22,234 bases of DNA from Coptodactyla brooksi (lineage: Eukaryota; Arthropoda; Insecta; Coleoptera; Scarabaeidae), in assembly GCA_033557675.1 (NCBI GenBank), contig JAWQRM010000478.1, positions 1 to 22,234 on the forward strand, read 5' to 3'. Under the pieces are notes generated by a model. That model saw only the letters and a program-made list of their open reading frames with translations. It had not been told where the DNA came from and ran no database searches. A program made the position numbers and the translations under genes. Of this stretch, positions 1 through 9,065 are shown piece by piece. The stretch's first letter is position 1. Every line of letters starts with the position of its first letter.

Positions 1-200
1 TTCAACCTTAGATTTGATTAGATTTAGAATTTAAATCCCTGTTAAACCTTAAATTTAGTTAGGTTTAGAGTTTAAATTTCCGTTAAAGCCTAAATTTGAT
101 TAGAGTTTAAGCTTAAGTTGTTTAGAGTTTAAGCTCCCGTATACCTTGGGGTTAGTTAGATTTAGACTTTAAATCCCTGTTAAACCCTAAACAGCACAAA
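1..200. repeat. Degenerate ~41-bp minisatellite
   Basis: A unit containing a CCCTGTTAAACC-like block followed by TAAATTTAGTTAGGTTTAGA-like sequence recurs. The CCC(T/G)TTAAA-type blocks start near 37, 78, 133 and 174. Spacings are 41, 55 and 41 bases, so one unit carries about 14 extra bases. The copies differ at many sites, which indicates an old array. It begins at or before the window edge, so its true length is unknown. It contains GGTTTAG and TTAGGTTTAG strings but is not a clean TTAGG telomeric array. Confidence 0.7.
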
Positions 201-1182
201 GAAAAAAACATTTTATAAACAAAAATATAATACAAAAAGCTGTTTTAAAATAGTTATATAACAAAAATAATGTGAATAATGGGCGTGATGTGACGAGACT
301 ACGTTTTCCATTCGGTTCAATATCAGTGCACTGCACTAATTCTATCATATTACGTTCACACAAGAAGTATAAATTGCGCCCGTATTTGACAAAAACAAAT
401 AGCTGAATATAGCAACTACAGTTGGAGCAGTAAAGTGCATTTGAAATTAATTAAGGAAATGTGAGTTCAGTTATATTTGTTCTAATACTAATACATATGT
501 ATAAAACAACCATAGACACCATTAACGAGTTTTACAATTGATTATTCTTCTGCAAATAATGCACTGTTCTGTAATTAATTTTAAACAAATTATTATACTT
601 AATTCAGTGATTGAGTAGCATCGGCATTAATCATATTTAGTCAGTGAAATTTCTAATATCCGATTTATAATATCCGTTGATGGTTAATGACTTCACGTCT
701 GATTGCAACTAAGAAATAATATGGATGTATAGTGATAGTCTAATTAAATAGTGTTGCAAATTAGTAAATACTTTAGAACTTGCATTCTTTGTCATTGTCA
801 CTATTACCATTGAAATGAATAAGATTATCGTCAATAACTAATACAATGAAATTTCCATTGCTCAAGTAAGTTATTAAAAGAATTCATCGTTACATTTTAT
901 AACGTTGGTCATATAAAAAAAAATTTATGCGAAAAAAACTACACTTTTAACACATTTTTATAAATATAAATAATGTATATATAATTGATATTTGTCTTCC
1001 GCAACCATAACTTTATGTCGGTTTTGACTGATATTGATATGCAAGATATTGATTTTTTTACCTTGCGTATTGTAACAAAGTAACAACCATATTTTTTTGC
1101 AGAAATTTGAGAAAAGAATCTGCTTGGATCCGTTTGAAATAGTTAATAACAACAATCTGTTTTCTCCCTTCTTCATGAATGA
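201..1182. other. AT-rich intergenic DNA, no gene seen
   Basis: No recognisable coding region, RNA gene or transposon. Open frames here are short and rich in Lys, Asn, Ile and Leu, as expected by chance in AT-rich DNA. A short palindromic GTGCACTGCAC string lies near 326-336. Confidence 0.6.
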
Positions 1183-1214
1183 TAACACAACCCTGCTAAA
1201 TTTGGGTTGTGTTA
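1183..1214. repeat. 11-bp inverted repeat (hairpin)
   Basis: TAACACAACCC at 1183-1193 is matched perfectly by GGGTTGTGTTA at 1204-1214, with a 10-base loop. It could be the centre of a small hairpin element. No target-site duplication was recognised. Confidence 0.75.
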
Positions 1215-2774
1215 CGTTTCTTACCTTTTGTTAATTAATTTTTATGTATTTTTTTAGCGCTGAATCCGAAAATGATCTTTTCCCATCACGTCAGGATTTT
1301 TCGCAAATTGCAACCTTCAAAATTTGTAAAAAATAAAAATATTGTGAAAATATGAGTCTTTAAAATAGACTTAAAACGTTTTTTCTTATAATTTATTCTA
1401 CTTTTTGTTATTGTACTAGCACAATGTATTTATTTCATGTACGAAAGTGCCTTTGGACTGCTCGTGCTTTGCTTCGTGCTTTTCCTTTTATGTTCCTTAT
1501 GGGATTCATCTCGGTGTAACATCCAGCAATAGTCAACCATCCCAAATTTAAAAGAATTTAACAAAATTAAAAGAATGTTTTTTAGAGACCATATCCAAAC
1601 CGCAACGACGCGTCAACACAATACCAGTAAAAGCCCTAGAAAAATCATTGATTCACATTTAAGTCGTTGTAAAAGTGTTTAGTGCAGAAGGGGACTATTT
1701 TTATAAACAAAACAATTTTTCAAAAAAAACATTAAGCGTTTTCGTTTTATAATAAAAATCCAAGTGGAAAATTTACACCGCATGTAGTATTGGTGTTAAA
1801 TTTCATACAACGTAAAATACAACAAAGCAGACAACTGATATTGATATGATCGGCCGTACACGCATAGCAACAGAAAAAGTGTAATTTTATGGACATGAAT
1901 ATATTAATCGTAAAGGGACACCTTCATTAAATATACAGGCGACAGGTGATGCAAGATGCATGGGTTATTTGCATGCGTCTTAGATGATTCTCGGTAAAGG
2001 TTAAGGAATAGAGCCTTGGTTTATGATTCTACATATTTCACAATTCCGAAGCTGCTACCGAAATAACTTTCAATAAACTCTTACTACCGGATAGGGTAAT
2101 ATAATCAGGTGGTATTTTGCATGTATTAAATCAGGTAAAGAACATAAAAACGTTTAATATGTTTAAAAAATTAAAATGAACCTAAAAGATATGTTCCAAA
2201 AATGTTCCATTAACATTTTCAATACAATGTTTGTTGAATACAGTGCTACCTTGGGCCACGAACGCCTGTAGTAGAACACAGATGCACTAAAGCCACTGAG
2301 GCTAAAGGAGTACCTATGTTAATCATGAAGCTAGGATCTCGAGTGTTAGAAGAAGTAAAAAGTTATTGATTTTTTTGATTATGGGATTAATGAAAAGCAG
2401 CTTGCTGGACACAGTGTTAGTAAGACCCTAATATACGAAAAGGTTTTACTTTAGCATGGAAAAACAAATACGTTCAACATTAAACATTTTTTGGCTGTTC
2501 TGTTTTCTTAGCTAAAATTATTTGGTTGATTTACAAAAGAAGTGTTAGAAACAACTACAATTTAAATGTAGCATAAAATTGTAAATCTATTTTAAAATAT
2601 TGGATAAAAGATATATCAAGCATTCCTTTATTTGTATAATATTTTTACAGTACATCATAGTTATGTTGGAATAAACCTTAATTAATTCCGTCACTGTTTA
2701 AGTTTTGTAAGTGTTTTTGATAGCTCATGTGGTTAGTGAACAAGTTGTCATACGGAAACATGAATAAAGGAAGA
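1215..2774. other. AT-rich intergenic DNA, no gene seen
   Basis: No coding signal recognised. A slightly less AT-rich stretch at about 2245-2350 has no readable frame and no repeat partner that I found. The string ACTGATATTGATATG occurs at 1027-1041 and again near 1834, which is too short to interpret. Confidence 0.55.
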
Positions 2775-2884
2775 AACTAAAGATTAAAGTTTTTTGAGCA
2801 AATTTTTTTATTAATTAATATAACTATTAACTAATTATATTAACTAATAAACAAAATTACTCAAAAAACTTTAATCTATAGTTT
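2775..2884. mobile_element. Hairpin MITE-like element
   Basis: Left arm 2781-2806 begins AGATTAAAGTTTTTTGAG. Right arm 2853-2877 is its reverse complement with about two differences. Pairing continues inward (2810-2823 with 2835-2848) and outward into AAACTA/TAGTTT, so nearly the whole 110 bp folds into one stem with a small AT-rich loop. This is the structure of a very short palindromic MITE. There is no coding capacity, and I could not fix the target-site duplication. Confidence 0.6.
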
Positions 2885-2899
2885 TAATTAAAATTTAAA

Positions 2900-2987
2900 A
2901 TTTAATACTGTAAGATATACTGTAATTTATAATGTAATACTGTAATTTTTTACTGTAAGATTTAATTAAAATCTTACAGTAAAAGAT
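2900..2987. repeat. TACTGTAA-rich palindromic repeat
   Basis: TACTGTAA-type units recur at about 2907, 2919, 2938 and 2951. They end in a palindrome: TTTTACTGTAAGATTT (2948-2963) pairs perfectly with AAATCTTACAGTAAAA (2969-2984) across 5 bases. It sits just downstream of the preceding hairpin element and may be part of the same insertion cluster. Confidence 0.65.
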
Positions 2988-3504
2988 CAGTAAATTAGAA
3001 TTTGGAACATTGCAGTTAACATGACAACAAAGCCGATTTTCTTGTGATTTTTACGCCCGGGCACAGTATTTCTTTCCTTCGTTCCTTTCCTCAATATATT
3101 TCAAAATAACGCTGATTAATCAATATTCTATGTTGGGCAAGGTGAAAGTGCAAATTATCTAATTTTATCAACCAATATAGCATTATAAAATTTTACACCT
3201 CATCACCTATTAGAAAGATTTACAAACACTAGCTCTTCAGGCAAGTGTTTTTTTTTTAAACTTGTTTATTTTCTTCTAACAAAACACTGCGTTGTTTGCA
3301 GTTTTGTGTAAAAATCCATGATCTTCTGATTACTGTGAAACTTCAATAAATAAAATACGAAATTACTTAAATTAAATAAATCAATTTTTTCTACTATTAA
3401 TACAAAAGTTTTTGTCTCTTTTAAGAAATAAATATTTCATTATTTCTTATTTTGTCTTATTTGTTAATGTAAGAAAATGTAAAGTACTATTTTCGTAGTG
3501 TATG
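2988..3504. other. AT-rich intergenic DNA, no gene seen
   Basis: Poly-T and poly-A tracts and scattered short frames only. No recognised family. Confidence 0.5.
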
Positions 3505-3735
3505 TTTGTTTTAATTTTGTAAATATTGTTGTAGTTTTGGATAAATTGTAAGTATGATGCAGTTACCCACCAATAATTTAAACCAGGTGTAAATGATTAT
3601 TGCGTAATCCAAAACCTTATTTGATTTAATTTTGTAAATATTGTTGTAGTTATGGTTAAATTGTAAGTATGATGCAGTTAGCCACCAATCATTTAAACCA
3701 GGTGTAAATGATTACTGCGTAATCCAAAACCTTAC
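3505..3735. repeat. Tandem duplication, 115-bp unit, two copies
   Basis: TTAATTTTGTAAATATTGTT begins at 3511 and again at 3626, an offset of 115 bases. The copies stay aligned through the string AATCCAAAACCTTA with only a handful of substitutions, so the duplication is fairly recent. The second copy ends near 3735, where sequence similarity stops. No coding potential is evident in the unit. Confidence 0.85.
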
Positions 3736-4343
3736 TTCTTCTTACGACGAAGTAGTGGTCGAGAAAAAACCACAGAATAGATGTGGCGATGCACAAGTGA
3801 CCGTGTAAAAGTATGATTAGGTTTTTAGAGCCAGCTGTTAAATATAACGCATACATTATAGATGAGCTTAATTCATGCGTATTTGAAACAGTATTGAAAA
3901 TAAAATTATAACTCGCAAGGGTTTTTGTAGGAATGTTAATAATTATGTCCTGAACGGCTTTAATCGAATCATTCATCTCAATACCCTCTAGAGGAGTATC
4001 TACTTAATGTGAGTGATAGATGTTACAGTTTTTGTCTGGTTGAGAGTCATTTCAAAGCCTTCGATCATCGTTACTATCCTTACTGTCCACATTTAAAACA
4101 GGTTTCAACACATCGGGCGTCCCATTTGTGTAAATTGATTTGATAGCTGCTCTTTATGTGACACAAGGTATTCATGCATTTTATGTCACATAAACGTCGC
4201 AATTTGATTAACTTTTACTCATGAAATTGTGTACAGATCTATTGTGAAATTAATTTTTTTTCCAGATATAACACTTGCCTTATCTACGAGTAAAATTTTG
4301 CCCATTAATTTAGCAATATTTCATGTATATTATTTCATTAACT
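3736..4343. other. AT-rich intergenic DNA with one hairpin
   Basis: Holds an 11-bp perfect inverted repeat: TTTATGTGACA at 4153-4163 and TGTCACATAAA at 4184-4194. A 95-codon minus-strand open frame at 3689-3976 overlaps the tandem duplication. I do not recognise its product and do not regard it as a gene. Confidence 0.5.
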
Positions 4344-4583
4344 ATAAGGCGTGTTGAAATTGAAACCCGTTCGACAGTTTTAATAACCGGAAGATGAATA
4401 AAGGAAACAAAACTGAATAAAACAGAAAGAATAGTACACACACAATTGTTTAGAAAAAGTCACCCATGGCGTCGAGACACGCTTCTCATTGTTTGGAATG
4501 GCGTCGATGCCATCGGTGTAGAAAGACTTCGGTTGTTGCTTGAACCAATCGTGCGCTGTACCGCTGTATTTGACAAATGTCAT
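4344..4583 (-). pseudogene. Mariner transposase C-terminal fragment with putative 3' TIR
   Basis: The minus strand reads DWFKQQPKSFYTDGIDAIP followed by EKRVSTPWVTFSKQL. This resembles the last ~45 residues of mariner-type transposases, where an FY.xGI.xLP.RW.KC block lies near the stop. The RW of that block is replaced here by NN. Known mariner transposases cut and paste the element using a DD34D/E catalytic core in the nucleus, but none of that core is present here. Below the stop, the string AAGGCGTGTTGAAATTGAAA at 4348-4367, preceded by TA, is a plausible terminal inverted repeat. The reading frame is lost where the TGACA minisatellite begins, so the fragment is truncated on its 5' side. 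I recognised the family from motif pattern only. Confidence 0.6.
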
Positions 4584-4980
4584 GACAATTGTTATGACAA
4601 CTTGAGGATAGACCTGTCAGTTTGACATTTACAATATCACTTTGACATTTGAAATGCCAATTTTATAGTTGTCATGGAAGTTTGACAGTTGCCATAACAA
4701 TTTAACACTTGAACTGTTAATTTGACAGTTGTCATGACAATTTGAGGTAAAACATGTCAGTTTGACATTTGAAATGTCAATTGGACAGTTGTCATGGCAA
4801 CTGGACAATTTAACAGTTGTCATAACAATTTGATGTTAGACCTGCCAGTTTGACATTTAAAATGTCAGTTTGACGTTTGAAATGTCAGTTTGACAGTTTT
4901 CATGGAAATTTGGCCAAAAGTTGAATCAGTACTGTCATATTGATGCCACTTATGTCAAAAAGCTGTTCGGTTTGACAAGT
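4584..4980. repeat. TGACA/TGTCA minisatellite
   Basis: About 400 bp built from variants of TTTGACAGTTGTCATGACAA and TTTGACATTTGAAATGTCA. Each variant is itself close to palindromic. A longer-order landmark (TTGAGG or TTGATG, 6-8 bases, then CTGYCAGTTTGACATTT) recurs at about 4601, 4742 and 4830. The array is diverged and irregular. Each subunit carries TGTCA on both strands, a core recognised by TALE-class homeodomains (known biology); binding here is untested. Confidence 0.8.
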
Positions 4981-5520
4981 TTTCAAAGTTTGTTTACTCA
5001 TTGAATTATGTTTAAAAGTTATTTTTTATTCAAAATAGGTTCCATTTAATTCAACATTTTCTAGCACGAGGAACCAATGCATACATAGATTTTGGATGTA
5101 TACCATCGTAGGAATGGTCTTTAGTATGCAATAAAAACAGCTGTTTTCCTGTTGGATATTCAGGCTTACAACTGGACTGCAACAAAATTGTACAAACGCG
5201 TACAATTCTTGATCAAAAAACGATGTAAAACTGCTAAATATTTACCTTGTAGTTATTTACCTTATAGTTTTATCTTGTGGAACAAATTCTTTGTGAAGAA
5301 TCCCTTGTGAATCATAAAAAGTAGTAGTCAACATTGTCTTGATTCTTGACTACGGGAAACGCAACTTTTTTTGTTTTGGCTCGCCTCGATTACAAACTCT
5401 AACTTTTGGCATACAATCATCACCGTGCACTTTTGCCATCAGTTCGTACGTCTCATCACATTCTTATCCCAGTTTAAAGCAAAATTTAATATTTTCTCTT
5501 TGTTCCATTATGTTTTTACG
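4981..5520. other. Intergenic DNA, no gene seen
   Basis: The 111-codon plus-strand open frame at 5339-5674 begins here. It has no recognised domain, is Ser/Phe rich and overlaps repeat-like DNA. I do not call it a gene. Confidence 0.45.
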
Positions 5521-5529
5521 AGTTCAACA

Positions 5530-5680
5530 CAATTTTAGCAGTCATTCAAATGGCTGTAACTTTGTGATCTGTCATCCGATTAGCATGAACTTGGGTACAT
5601 TCGACAGAGGTGACTTTCTAACAATATATATGTTCGATAGATGGCGCTGTGGCGTGTTCTGTAATTTAAATTAAAATTCT
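5530..5680. repeat. Possible dispersed repeat (AAATGGCTGTAACTTTGTGA type)
   Basis: The block starting AAATGGCTGTAACTTTGTGA (about 5548) and ending near ATAGATGGCGCTGTGGCG (5637-5654) has a higher complexity than its surroundings. From general recollection it resembles sequences repeated in many insect genomes. No second copy is present in this window, so the repeat status is an inference. Confidence 0.3.
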
Positions 5681-5689
5681 CGTTATTTA

Positions 5690-6096
5690 ATTGTCATACT
5701 GTGTACGTAGCCGCAGCTCTCAGAGATAGTACTAAATCAGCCGAAATAAATCATTCGGAATGACATTTCATATATCTGTATATACAAGGGCCAACAGTGT
5801 GCAGTGCCGCATTTGGAAATTTTAATTTATTATTGATGTTCCTATTATGCTCGAGGATATTTCAGATGCTAATACACCTCGTATAAAAATAAATTAAACG
5901 CGTCATACTAAGATGTCCCAAAAGTTTTTAGTATTTGTTTCTCTGGGACTGCAGTATTTCATAAAATACTGTTATGCAGAATATCTCTACAAAAGTTCCC
6001 GCGTACCTGGAAATAGAGAGCTGAATTTCTAAATCTTAACAGCAAAAATCTAGTTGTTCACGAAAACTTGGAAAAATTCAGAGAAACCCTAAAAAC
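5690..6096. other. Intergenic DNA, no gene seen
   Basis: A small hairpin, CCGAA...TTCGG, lies near 5739-5757. ATGTCCCAAAAGTTTTTAGT near 5912 resembles the outer end of some Tc1/mariner elements, but I found no matching partner end. Confidence 0.4.
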
Positions 6097-6136
6097 AGAG
6101 ACACCCCTTATTCGAAAGTGTATTAGAGGTGTCTCT
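6097..6136. repeat. Palindrome with a 27-bp block shared with 9038-9064
   Basis: AGAGACACC at 6097-6105 pairs perfectly with GGTGTCTCT at 6128-6136. The first 27 bases, containing TTATTCGAAAGTGTAT, recur at 9038-9064 with one mismatch. This makes it part of a dispersed repeat family in this window. Confidence 0.75.
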
Positions 6137-6409
6137 CATTTTTTGGTCACTCAGTGTATAAGCCAAAGCAACACCACATAGACAAATTGAAAATAGCGAT
6201 AAGCTGAAACATATCAACTACTAGTAAAAAACTAGTGCTATCAAATTGTCCATTTTGGTGTCATTAATAAGGAACCTTTTAATAATACCGCAGCACGCAC
6301 GTTACTACCATTTGCCATCTGGACCAATTTTACGACGACTCTTTCGACTGTTAATTCGACAAAGATTACAGTAATATTACTCCAGTCCCAGGTACATAAT
6401 GCACTCCGA
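6137..6409. other. Intergenic DNA, no gene seen
   Basis: No coding signal or recognised repeat. The sequence becomes gradually more GC-rich towards the island that follows. Confidence 0.4.
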
Positions 6410-6840
6410 TACAGATTTTTTTCCTTGGAACCGTTTCGCCCTCAACCCTCTATTGTTTAACAGCCGGTCTGCCTTGTACCCGAGGCCTCGCGTTTTGTGG
6501 GAAAGAGAACCTTGGGCAACGGCGGCGGAGAACGAAGCACTCATCGAAATCGACCTATAATTTCGCGTCGTTACCGGTGTCTCGGCGGCGATCCTCTCGT
6601 GTTATTATTTACCTGCCGAAAGGGGGCACTCGGGACGGTTTGTGGCTCGTCAGCAATTAGGCCTCGGGAACGGTAATTGCTTAATAATCGAGCGGAGGGT
6701 GAGGAGGGATACTGAAGCACGATCACAGTTTGTTTTTCGGTTATCATTGACCAGGATGAGTGAAATAATTGGAAGTCTCGAGGAACTTTCGATGGGGAAA
6801 TGGTAGGGACGGCTGTGGGAGCGAGCGTGGAGAATTTCTA
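6410..6840. promoter_or_regulatory. GC-rich unique island, candidate conserved non-coding element
   Basis: About 430 bp stand out by GC content and complexity from AT-rich flanks. They include CGGCGGCGGAG-, TTACCGGTGTCTCGGCGGCG- and GAAAGGGGGCACTCGGGACG-type strings. No long open frame crosses it on either strand and no inverted or direct repeat copy is present in the window. At 6651-6692 there are closely spaced CAATTA, GTAATTGC and TTAATAA strings that match generic homeodomain cores. This makes an enhancer or an exon-poor conserved block plausible. Function is inferred from composition only. Confidence 0.35.
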
Positions 6841-6849
6841 AGAAATGTG

Positions 6850-7510
6850 TAACGATTAAATAAATGATGACTAGCCCTGGCGTTTCTTCGAATTTTTATG
6901 GTCCAAGATCATGTTTAACTCTTTTAGTTACATTTTTATGTGACAATATTATTTATGTTTATAATCGAAAAAGATTCGTTTTTCTTTCGAAAAGTTATAT
7001 CCTTTCAATTGAAGAAGTTGATGGGTCTTAAGCAACAACTTTAGATTTTTATACAAATACATTTTTAATAAAAGCAATTGCAACCTTCTAACAGATAAAC
7101 AACAATAGCTTAATCTGTCAATGTTTATCTGTAGCAATAGCTATGTGTAGTGATAATTATATCCCAAGAAAAGTTTATTACTTTGTGATGAAACACGCTT
7201 TTGAAAAAAATCAAAAAACCATTTGAAAATAAATTGTTTAGACCCACTGAAGTTTTTTTTTTTAATTTTTTAAATTTTTCTTCGTCAAATTAAAGATTAT
7301 TTTTTTCAGAATTTAATGGTATATAATAAAGTTACATTTCGAAAAACAGTTTTCGAGAAATAATTATACACGCCACCGTATATACACTTTACATGCCATA
7401 TAGGTGTGCCATACATACAGAGGTGTTTATTTCCGTATTTGTTCATGGGGGTTCTTTCAAAGGGGTGTTTCGCCCCCAAAGTAAAATTCAACAGGAACGA
7501 AGAACAGTTT
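6850..7510. other. AT-rich DNA with a possible dispersed-repeat segment at 7310-7510
   Basis: 6850-7300 holds nothing recognised apart from poly-A and poly-T tracts. The segment 7330-7510, containing TTTTCGAGAAATAATTATAC and GGGGTGTTTCGCCCCC (a 6-bp GGGGTG/CGCCCC near-palindrome), has the texture of a decayed insect repeat. I have no partner copy in the window. Confidence 0.35.
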
Positions 7511-7760
7511 TGCATTATGAATTAACTATTTTATTTGCACACAAAATTTTAGAACAATGTTATATGTATAATATAGATATACTATGTACAATATAAATAT
7601 ACATAGATATACATGTGTATAACAACATAGACGTACATGTATAATGCTAACAAGTTAGTAAATATTACGGATTAACTATTTTACTTGGACAGGTTTCAGA
7701 ACAACGTTATATAATATAGATATAATATACATAGATACATATAATGCAAGCATTCATATT
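7511..7760. repeat. Diverged tandem duplication, ~150-bp unit
   Basis: ATTAACTATTTTATTTG at 7521 recurs as ATTAACTATTTTACTTG at 7671, an offset of 150 bases. The similarity continues through AGAACAA(T/C)GTTATAT and an ATATAGATATA-rich tail. Copies differ by substitutions and short indels, so this is older than the duplication at 3505-3735. Confidence 0.7.
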
Positions 7761-8280
7761 GATATAACCTAAAACAATAGTAATATAATACAACTATAAT
7801 ACCTTGTTTCCTTGTGAACATGAAACAAAATTGTATAATGTGTAAATAAGGCATAACATCCGTTATATTTCATTATATTACTACGTGGGTAATGCAGGTG
7901 GGTAATACAAGTATTTTATAAATTATGGCTTATAATCCGTACAGTAATGATATTCTTACATTTAGGGATATGCTTTTCGTTTCGTAAGTAACAGAATTCT
8001 ACAGAATTTGGAATGTGGATGAGTGCGGATGCGTTTAATTATTTTGCATACTATTATATTTATTTCACTTTTTGATATACTGGTCTAGAGAGATATGTCA
8101 TGCACTTTTATTATATACAGCACCTGAAAAACTTTTAATATATAAATTCTTTTACGACTAGAAGTTTGGCAACAGTAAAAAAATATATTTTAACTTGGAT
8201 CTTGGATGGGGATAGTATTTTGCAAGAAAGAAAAATAGAAAAAACAACTTTTCATACCATACAACTTTTAATATACATGT
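7761..8280. other. AT-rich intergenic DNA, no gene seen
   Basis: TA-rich low-complexity DNA with no coding signal. The right end adjoins the 3' tail of the Penelope-like fragment. Confidence 0.45.
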
Positions 8281-8283
8281 TTT

Positions 8284-8497
8284 TCGGGCTGTATGGCCGT
8301 GTTCTATGGGAACTTTTTGTTTCAGACGTTTCATCCTCTTCTGCGGAGGACATCATCAGTGGAAATAGATGTGTTTCTTTTTTAATGTCAGCTTTTGGTT
8401 GATGTTTGACTCAACGCTAAATGACTTGTTGATAGATTGACATGTGACACTTCTTAAGAGGAGCAAGGGGTGGAAACAGCCAATAAACTTCCAGTCT
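8284..8497 (-). mobile_element. 3' untranslated tail of Penelope-like element with vestigial hammerhead motif
   Basis: On the minus strand this lies directly below the stop of the Penelope-like frame. It contains CTGATGA (8359-8353), one extra T, then GTCCTC (8351-8346) paired with GAGGAT (8338-8333), then GAAAC (8332-8328) and GTC (8327-8325). That is the order of a hammerhead ribozyme core. However, no nucleotides separate GAAAC from GTC, so a foldable stem III is lacking and the motif is probably vestigial. Hammerheads are an established feature of Penelope-like elements. The tail ends with CACGGCCATACAGCCCG (about 8303-8287). Confidence 0.6.
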
Positions 8498-8743
8498 TCA
8501 ACTCATCGGTCCACTTCTAGTCCTATTAACAACTGGATGCCATATTCTATGCAACAAACTTAATTCTTCTTTTTTATTAAAGTTAGGTTGATTTTTGAAA
8601 ATTTCTATAGCTTCGATGTTTAAACGTGTGTAGTAGTGCGTCACTGTTGATAGGATTTTTGTATTTTCAAATAAAATAGTGTGGTTATCCTCCATCAGGG
8701 CGTGTTCTGCTACAGCGGACTTTTCTAGTTGAAATAAGCGGCA
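8498..8743 (-). pseudogene. Penelope-like retroelement ORF, C-terminal fragment
   Basis: The minus strand is open for about 81 codons to a TGA at 8498-8500. It contains SAVAEHALMEDNHTILFENT, then LNIEAIEI and LLHRIWHPVVN. The AVAEH, F..T and REA.EI-like blocks followed by W.P..N are characteristic of the region at and after the GIY-YIG endonuclease domain that ends Penelope-like proteins. In complete elements this follows a reverse transcriptase and nicks target DNA for reverse transcription. Here the reverse transcriptase and most of the nuclease are absent. Similarity stops near 8743 against a TA-rich stretch, which fits 5' truncation during insertion. I see no stop or frameshift inside the fragment. 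Confidence 0.75.
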
Positions 8744-8778
8744 ATATATATACTATCTAATATATACTATATATAATA
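8744..8778. repeat. TA-rich low-complexity tract
   Basis: ATATATAC and TATATAAT variants abut the truncated 5' edge of the Penelope-like fragment. It may be part of the insertion site. Confidence 0.6.
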
Positions 8779-8819
8779 GTGATGAAAATCTTCTTTCCAA
8801 TGTTCTTTTTACTGACGAA

Positions 8820-9064
8820 TCTACTTTGCCACTTGAACGGGGCTCAATACGTCTTACTTCCGCTCATTGTACAAAATTGCTACTACTTCCAAATAACCGC
8901 GTATCGTTCCTCCCCCACTCTTCGAGCGTTGAGTGTTACATTACGCTGTCTCCCTCGCTCTCTAAGTGAACGGGGCGCAGTCTGTCTCACTTTCGCTCAC
9001 TATCCTATAACCCTATGGCTAACCCTAAGCACTAATTAGAGACAACCCTTATTCGAAAGTGTAT
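8820..9064 (+). repeat. Dispersed repeat, copy A
   Basis: 8931-9020 (GTGTTACATTACGCTGTCTC onward, through GTGAACGGGGCGCAGTCTGT and CGCTCACTAT) matches 21430-21520 in reverse complement, with roughly four of five bases identical by eye. The end, 9038-9064, shares a 27-bp block with 6097-6123. The 8779-9039 open frame simply runs through this repeat, and I do not believe it is a gene. Family unknown. Confidence 0.65.
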
Positions 9065-9065
9065 G

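Noticed and set aside
1..200. Possible telomeric repeat array
   Set aside because: TTAGG-like strings occur but the repeat unit is about 41 bp and not a run of short telomeric units.
3689..3976. 95-codon minus-strand open frame
   Set aside because: No recognised motif, begins inside a tandem duplication, and has no supporting context; length is within chance for this sequence.
5339..5674. 111-codon plus-strand open frame
   Set aside because: No domain recognised, composition is Ser/Phe rich, and it crosses repeat-like DNA.
5912..6180. Complete Tc1/mariner element bounded by ATGTCCCAAAAG and TCACTCAGTGTA strings
   Set aside because: The two strings are not inverted copies of one another and nothing coding lies between them.
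8166..8402. 78-codon plus-strand open frame
   Set aside because: It is antisense to the 3' tail of the Penelope-like fragment.
8779..9039. 86-codon frame with a hydrophobic, signal-peptide-like start
   Set aside because: It runs through a dispersed repeat with a second inverse copy at 21430, so coding is unlikely.
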